Below, piece after piece: positions 4,843 through 6,589 of a stretch of DNA of 6,589 nucleotides. Positions within the stretch are counted from its first letter, which is position 1, and each line of letters begins with the position of its first letter. The stretch spans positions 1-6,589 of the forward strand of contig CALLYX010000458.1 in assembly GCA_937858775.1 (NCBI GenBank), written 5' to 3'. The position numbers were made by a program, and so were the translations under genes. Source of the stretch: an uncultured bacterium. Lineage in GTDB: Bacteria; Auribacterota; Tritonobacteria; UBA1439. Below the pieces are notes generated by a model. It saw nothing but the letters and a program-made list of their open reading frames with translations, had not been told where the DNA came from and did no database searches.

Positions 4843-5805
4843 ATGAGCCCGAGCGCCCTCGTGAGCCGGCCCGTGCCGGAGAGCGCCCTCGCCCTTCTCC
4901 GCGGCGAGGGGATCGCGTACGACCTCAACGCCGAGGACCGCCCCCTCTCCCCCGACGAGCTGGTCTCGCGCCTCCGCGGGCGCGAGGGGCTTCTCTGCCT
5001 GCTGACCGACCGCGTGGACGACGATCTCCTCTCCCGCTGCCCGTCCCTTAAGGGGATCGCTGTCGCCGCCGCCGGTTACGACAATATCGACGCCGCGGCC
5101 GCCGCCAGGCGCGGGATCCAGGTGAGCAACGCCCCCGGCGTCCTCACCGAGACGACCGCCGACCTCGCGTGGGCGCTTCTCCTCGCCGTCGCGCGCCGGA
5201 TCCCGGAGGCGGACCGCTATACCCGCTCGGGCCGATTCGAGCGGTGGGGGATCGCGCTCATGCTCGGCGCGGACATCCACGGAAAGACGCTCGGGATCGT
5301 GGGGGCGGGGAGGATCGGTACGGCGGTCGCCATGCGCTCGCGCGGCTTCGGAATGCGGCTCCTCTACTGCTCCCGCCGTCGGAACGAGGTGATGGAGCGC
5401 GAGCTCGGCGCCCGGCGGGCGACGCTCGACGCGCTCCTCGCGGGGTCGGATTTCGTGTCGCTTCACGTGCCGCTCACGCCGGAGACCAGGCGCCTGATAG
5501 GGGAGAGGGAGCTCGGGATGATGAAACCGGGGGCGTACCTCGTGAACACGTCGCGCGGGGCCGTGGTCGACGAGGCGGCGCTGGTCCGCGCGCTGCGGGG
5601 GGGGAGGATCGCCGGAGCCGGGCTGGACGTCTACGAGGACGAGCCGCGTCTCGCCGAGGGGCTGGCCGGGCTCGACAACGCCGTGTTGCTGCCCCACATC
5701 GGGAGCGCGAGCGCCGAGACGCGCGCGCGGATGGCGGAGACGGCGGCGGCGAACCTGGCGGCGATGCTGAGGGGCGAGCGGGCGCCGAACTGCGTCAATC
5801 CCTGA
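4843..5805 (+). CDS. gyaR: D-2-hydroxyacid dehydrogenase, glyoxylate/hydroxypyruvate reductase type
   Basis: The 320-residue protein belongs to the D-isomer-specific 2-hydroxyacid dehydrogenase family. Substrate-domain motifs are AAAGYDNID (75-83) and NAPGVLTETTADLAWALLLA (96-115). The nucleotide fold has GKTLGIVGAGRIG (147-159), with GxGxxG at 154-159. The catalytic set is R238 in VNTSRGAVVDE, E267 in GLDVYEDEP and H285 in LLPHIGSAS. YCSRRR (175-180) after the second strand places S177 and R178 where NADP(H)-preferring GRHPR-like enzymes bind the 2'-phosphate. The wording GADIHGKTLGIVGAGRIG fits glyoxylate reductase better than phosphoglycerate dehydrogenase, and there is no C-terminal ACT domain. 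The likely role is reduction of glyoxylate to glycolate or hydroxypyruvate to glycerate; the exact substrate cannot be read from sequence. ATG 4843 has GGAG 7 bases upstream. Its last 175 bases are overlapped by the opposing TPR frame. Confidence 0.85.
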   Translation: MSPSALVSRPVPESALALLRGEGIAYDLNAEDRPLSPDELVSRLRGREGLLCLLTDRVDDDLLSRCPSLKGIAVAAAGYDNIDAAAAARRGIQVSNAPGVLTETTADLAWALLLAVARRIPEADRYTRSGRFERWGIALMLGADIHGKTLGIVGAGRIGTAVAMRSRGFGMRLLYCSRRRNEVMERELGARRATLDALLAGSDFVSLHVPLTPETRRLIGERELGMMKPGAYLVNTSRGAVVDEAALVRALRGGRIAGAGLDVYEDEPRLAEGLAGLDNAVLLPHIGSASAETRARMAETAAANLAAMLRGERAPNCVNP

Positions 5806-6589
5806 GCGGGCGCTTCCGGCCCGCCGGATTGCGGGGCGGGGGAAGGGGTGGGCGCGGGGCCCTCCATGATCTTCTTCCGCGCGGTCTCCGAGTTCTTCAG
5901 GGCGACGGCGTTGTCCGGCTCGATCCCGAGCGACGCCTCCCACTCCCGGAGCGCCCCCGCCGCGTCCCCGCGCATGTAGCGGAGCGCCCCGAGGTTGTTG
6001 TGCGCCTTGACTGAGCGGGGGTCGAGTTCGATCGCCTTCAGGAAGTACCCCCCCGCCTCGTCGGCCCGCCCCGCCCTCAGGAGGGCGACCCCGTAGATCG
6101 TGAAGGCGTCCGGGGTTTTCCAGAGCGGGCCCGGGTTGAGGGAGGCGACCGCCTCGCGGCAGCGCCCGGTGTCGATATAGAGAGCGGCGAGGGCGGAAAA
6201 CGCCGTCAGGTCCCATGGGCGCACCCGAAGCGTCTCCCTGAAAGTCTCCTCCGCCTCCCGGACCCTCCCCTGGCGCAGCCGCGCGAACCCGATGAGGTTG
6301 TTCGCCTCGGTGGAGGCGATCCCCATCGCGCGCCAGCGCGCGTATTGCGCCGCGGCGTCGTCGAGCCTGCCGAGCCGCTCGTAGGCGATCCCCAGGTTCT
6401 TGTAGAGGTAGATATCCTGGAAGTTCACAGCGCTCCGCTCGAGGAGGGCGGCGCCCTCGGCGTAACGGCCGAGATGGACGAGCGTCGATCCCGTGTAGAA
6501 GCCGAGCTGGCCCGACGACGGGAAGAGCCCCAGCGCCTTCCGGAACCAGTGGAGGGCCTCGGGCATGCGCCGCATGTAGTTCATGGTGG
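5631..6589 (-). CDS. TPR-repeat protein, 5' end beyond the window
   Basis: The protein has at least six tetratricopeptide repeats in tandem, about 32-34 residues each, near residues 26-56, 59-92, 93-124, 127-157, 159-190 and 193-224. A half repeat comes first (EALHWFRKALGLFP, 9-22). Clear repeat cores are LGIAYERLGRLDDAAAQY, YGVALLRAGRADEAGGYF with KAIELDP, and HNNLGALRYMRGDAAGAL. TPRs form helical scaffolds for protein contacts; no partner or enzyme domain is visible. The ATG at 6584 is probably not the true start: the frame stays open to the edge, and the first TPR lacks its first helix. After KKIMEG (237-242) the protein turns into a P/S/A-rich tail. From about residue 260 the frame only reads the reverse of the reductase gene's 3' end, stopping at 5631. 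The genuine C-terminus may therefore be shorter, if a frameshift occurred near 5805. Confidence 0.8.
   Translation of the reverse strand, partial: TMNYMRRMPEALHWFRKALGLFPSSGQLGFYTGSTLVHLGRYAEGAALLERSAVNFQDIYLYKNLGIAYERLGRLDDAAAQYARWRAMGIASTEANNLIGFARLRQGRVREAEETFRETLRVRPWDLTAFSALAALYIDTGRCREAVASLNPGPLWKTPDAFTIYGVALLRAGRADEAGGYFLKAIELDPRSVKAHNNLGALRYMRGDAAGALREWEASLGIEPDNAVALKNSETARKKIMEGPAPTPSPAPQSGGPEAPAQGLTQFGARSPLSIAARFAAAVSAIRARVSALALPMWGSNTALSSPASPSARRGSSS

Noticed and set aside
4798..6216. A 472-codon open frame on the minus strand
   Set aside because: It is arginine/proline-rich antisense of the reductase and a wrong frame of the TPR gene; both have clear motifs in their own frames. 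High GC makes long shadow frames common.

Overview
High-GC bacterial DNA. The gene set (biotin synthesis, a PF03706-type membrane protein, purine salvage, an NADP-type 2-hydroxyacid reductase, a TPR protein), the dense dispersed repeats and a decayed transposase suggest an uncultivated non-model lineage, possibly from a metagenome; the phylum cannot be fixed from the sequence. The first ~495 bases encode the C-terminal half of a UbiH/COQ6-type flavin hydroxylase with a proteobacterial look. They run in frame, without a stop, into the C-terminal domain of a BioA aminotransferase. This junction is either an assembly chimera or a real rearrangement, and it casts doubt on the left edge of the window.

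Layout: (1) 1-960, one open frame made of two unrelated protein fragments (UbiH-like, then BioA). (2) 911-1108, a tandem block of palindromic and direct repeats with three exact TTATCCACA (DnaA-box-like) words. (3) 1149-1922, bioD, completing a bioA-bioD pair. (4) 1923-2825, a region without an intact gene. It holds a lower-GC stretch, a perfect 13-bp hairpin, a 49-bp repeat present twice as direct copies, and between these the eroded C-terminal half of a transposase of the ISNCY / integrase-core type. (5) A good sigma70-like extended -10 promoter just right of the second repeat copy, followed by three co-directional genes: a flippase-like multi-pass membrane protein, a trimeric-type purine nucleoside phosphorylase and a glyoxylate/hydroxypyruvate reductase. 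(6) On the opposite strand, a TPR-repeat protein enters from the right edge and its open frame runs 175 bases into the 3' end of the reductase gene.

Functional picture: BioA and BioD catalyse consecutive steps (KAPA to DAPA to dethiobiotin), so the biotin genes form a real unit, although bioA is only a C-terminal piece here. The flippase, phosphorylase and reductase genes are closely spaced (46 and 25 bases) and probably co-transcribed, but their activities do not form one obvious pathway. I found no CRISPR array, rRNA or tRNA, and no convincing new multi-gene system. The most notable content is the junction at ~495, the repeat families that supply the 3' ends of bioA and bioD, and the repeat-flanked transposase relic.
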